64,000 bases of DNA from Psychromonas sp. MB-3u-54 (GTDB taxonomy: Bacteria > Pseudomonadota > Gammaproteobacteria > Enterobacterales > Psychromonadaceae): positions 1-64,000 of the forward strand of contig NZ_PJBP01000118.1 in assembly GCF_002836415.1 (NCBI RefSeq). Direction: 5' to 3'. The first letter of the stretch is position 1, and the number at the start of each line of letters is the position of its first letter. Of this stretch, positions 62,573-64,000 are shown in pieces. Both the position numbers and the translations under genes were made by a program. The notes beneath the pieces are model-generated. The model was not told where the DNA came from. It saw only the letters and a list, made by a program, of their open reading frames with translations, and did no database searches.

Positions 62573-64000
62573 TTAAACCTCTTCCTTTGATGACTCGATA
62601 AAATCCTGCGCAAAGCGCTGCAAAATGCCGCCCGCGTCATAAATTGAGACTTCTTCTTCGGTATCCAATCGGCATTTGACCTTCACATTAAGACGTTCAC
62701 CATTTTGGCGATTGATGACTAAGGTGAGCTTGGCACCCGGTGTCGGCAAACCAATCACATCAAAGGTTTCTGTGCCGTCAATGGCATAGGTATGGCGATT
62801 TTCTGCGTTAATAAATTCAACCGGCAGAATTCCCATTCCCACCAGGTTAGTACGGTGGATACGTTCAAAACCTTCAGCGACAATGACTTCAACTCCGGCG
62901 AGTCGAACGCCTTTTGCTGCCCAGTCACGTGATGATCCCTGACCGTAATCGGCACCTGCGACAATGATTAACGGCTGTTTACGTTCCATGTAAATTTCAA
63001 TCGCTTCCCACATGCGCATAACATTGCCTTCGGGCTCAACGCGGGCAAGTGAGCCTTGCTCAATCTGGCCATCTTTTTTGACCATTTCATTAAACAGCTT
63101 CGGGTTGGCAAAGGTCGCCCGTTGTGCCGTTAAGTGATCACCTCTATGGGTTGCATAGGAATTAAAGTCCACTTCCGGCAAGCCCATTTTATCCAGGTAT
63201 GCACCTGCCGCACTGTCTAACATAATGGCATTCGACGGGGATAAATGATCCGTTGTAATATTGTCGCCAAGTACTGCTAAGGGACGCATATTTTTCAAGG
63301 TGCGTTCGCCAGCTAATGCACCTGACCAATAGGGAGGGCGACGAATATAAGTGCTTTGCGGGCGCCAATCATAAACCGGGCTGGTTTTCTCAAGTTCTTC
63401 GTCGTAATCGACTTTAATGTCAAACATCGGCTCATAAACCGCTTTGAATTGAGCCGGTTTTACGCAGCTGGTAATGATTTCATCAATTTCAGCATCGCTT
63501 GGCCAAATATCTTTAAGGGTGATGTTATTGCCCTCGGGATCAATGCCTAGGGCATCATTTTCAATATCAAAACGGATAGTCCCCGCAATGGCATAAGCCA
63601 CAACTAACGGGGGTGATGCAATAAAAGCTTGTTTAGCGTAGGGGTGAATACGACCGTCAAAGTTACGGTTACCCGAGAGTACCGCGGTGGCATAAAGATC
63701 GCGCTCAACGACTTCTTTCTGAATTTTAGGATCTAAGGCACCGCTCATGCCGTTACAAGTCGTACAGGCAAAGCCGACAATACCAAAACCAAGCTGTTCC
63801 AGTTCAGTTAATAAATTAGCTTCTTCAAGGTACAGCTGAACGGTTTTTGAGCCGGGGGCGAGGGATGTTTTAACCCAAGGTTTACGGGTTAAACCCAGCT
63901 TATTGGCATTTCTTGCAACTAAAGCCGCTGCAATGACATTACGCGGGTTAGAGGTATTAGTGCAGCTGGTGATGGCGGCAATAATACAGGCGCCATCGGG
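62573..64000 (-). CDS. acnD: Fe/S-dependent 2-methylisocitrate dehydratase AcnD (partial, 3' part)
   Basis: The open frame continues past the window edge at 64000. About 476 C-terminal codons are visible of an aconitase-family protein (normally ~865). The 4Fe-4S ligands appear as SCTNTSNPRNV and the CTTCNGMSGAL pair, and RNFDGRIHPYAKQAF and DYGQGSSRDWAAKG are substrate-binding motifs. The tight order acnD-prpF-prpE identifies AcnD of the methylcitrate cycle rather than AcnA. The internal Met at 63748 is not a start; the frame is open upstream. Confidence 0.95.
   Translation of the reverse strand, partial: PDGACIIAAITSCTNTSNPRNVIAAALVARNANKLGLTRKPWVKTSLAPGSKTVQLYLEEANLLTELEQLGFGIVGFACTTCNGMSGALDPKIQKEVVERDLYATAVLSGNRNFDGRIHPYAKQAFIASPPLVVAYAIAGTIRFDIENDALGIDPEGNNITLKDIWPSDAEIDEIITSCVKPAQFKAVYEPMFDIKVDYDEELEKTSPVYDWRPQSTYIRRPPYWSGALAGERTLKNMRPLAVLGDNITTDHLSPSNAIMLDSAAGAYLDKMGLPEVDFNSYATHRGDHLTAQRATFANPKLFNEMVKKDGQIEQGSLARVEPEGNVMRMWEAIEIYMERKQPLIIVAGADYGQGSSRDWAAKGVRLAGVEVIVAEGFERIHRTNLVGMGILPVEFINAENRHTYAIDGTETFDVIGLPTPGAKLTLVINRQNGERLNVKVKCRLDTEEEVSIYDAGGILQRFAQDFIESSKEEV

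Noticed and set aside
1-64000. tRNA or rRNA genes
   Set aside because: No T-loop (GGTTCRANYCC) with matching cloverleaf arms and no rRNA blocks were noticed; a tRNA scan would be decisive.

Overview
The window reads as chromosomal DNA of an AT-rich, probably cold-adapted marine gammaproteobacterium. The best guess is Psychromonas or a close relative. This is inferred from dapA-bamC synteny, the long (367 aa) PurC, PolB, PunR/PunC, a six-gene Mrp antiporter, and small families typical of Vibrio/Shewanella-type genomes (DUF1415, DUF2897, DUF3087, CPXCG protein). No rRNA, tRNA or CRISPR array was recognised.

Layout. (1) 1-6.1 kb: decayed end of a GH38 mannosidase, glycerate kinase, an orphan protein, a wrecked RAYT transposase, a flavoprotein oxidoreductase, a nucleoside deaminase and a universal-stress-protein stub. 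(2) 6.8-11.2 kb: folate-independent methionine synthesis (mesX-mesD) with a TSUP exporter and a MetR-like regulator. (3) 11.5-18.4 kb: an integrase remnant followed by the mrp/mnh operon A(B)-C-D-E-F-G. (4) 18.4-30.6 kb: a plastic zone with a LysR gene broken by a small TIR element, an integron-like GNAT cassette, punR/punC, a truncated Nudix gene, a LysR/EamA pair, a dead flavin-binding gene, a DUF4382 lipoprotein, many dispersed repeats and an orphan coiled-coil/TPR gene. (5) 31.4-34.6 kb: ACR3 arsenite pump with an ArsR remnant, patatin-like lipase, DUF1415. (6) 34.9-48.1 kb: an SMC-like (MukB/MksB/JetC-like) operon of three overlapping genes, a roughly 550-bp CTCG-core minisatellite, cell-wall and lipoprotein genes, kbl-tdh, then a JetD/MksG-like Toprim protein with a His-tailed partner and a SlyD-like isomerase. 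(7) 48.5-64 kb: polB, Sel1 protein, cnoX-like, dapA-bamC, purC, a CitA/CitB-type two-component system, and the 2-methylcitrate genes acnD-prpF-prpE.

The most interesting candidate system is the condensin-like operon (34870-40720) with a separately encoded Toprim nuclease-like protein (46124-46990). Together they hold the parts of an MksBEFG/Wadjet anti-plasmid machine, but the gene order is ATPase-E-F and the presumed nuclease lies 5.4 kb away. The ATPase ends in four 81-bp tandem repeats that run exactly to its stop codon, and a minisatellite begins right after the kleisin stop. The second is an isolated gene cassette (19520-20095) whose ends rebuild a 7/7 complementary attC core when circularised.

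About nine genes are visibly decayed (GH38 mannosidase, RAYT, UspA, integrase, LysR, Nudix, PPOX-like, ArsR), mostly next to repeats. This suggests recent mobile-element activity. All functional calls come from reading motifs and recalled family features; no search was run.
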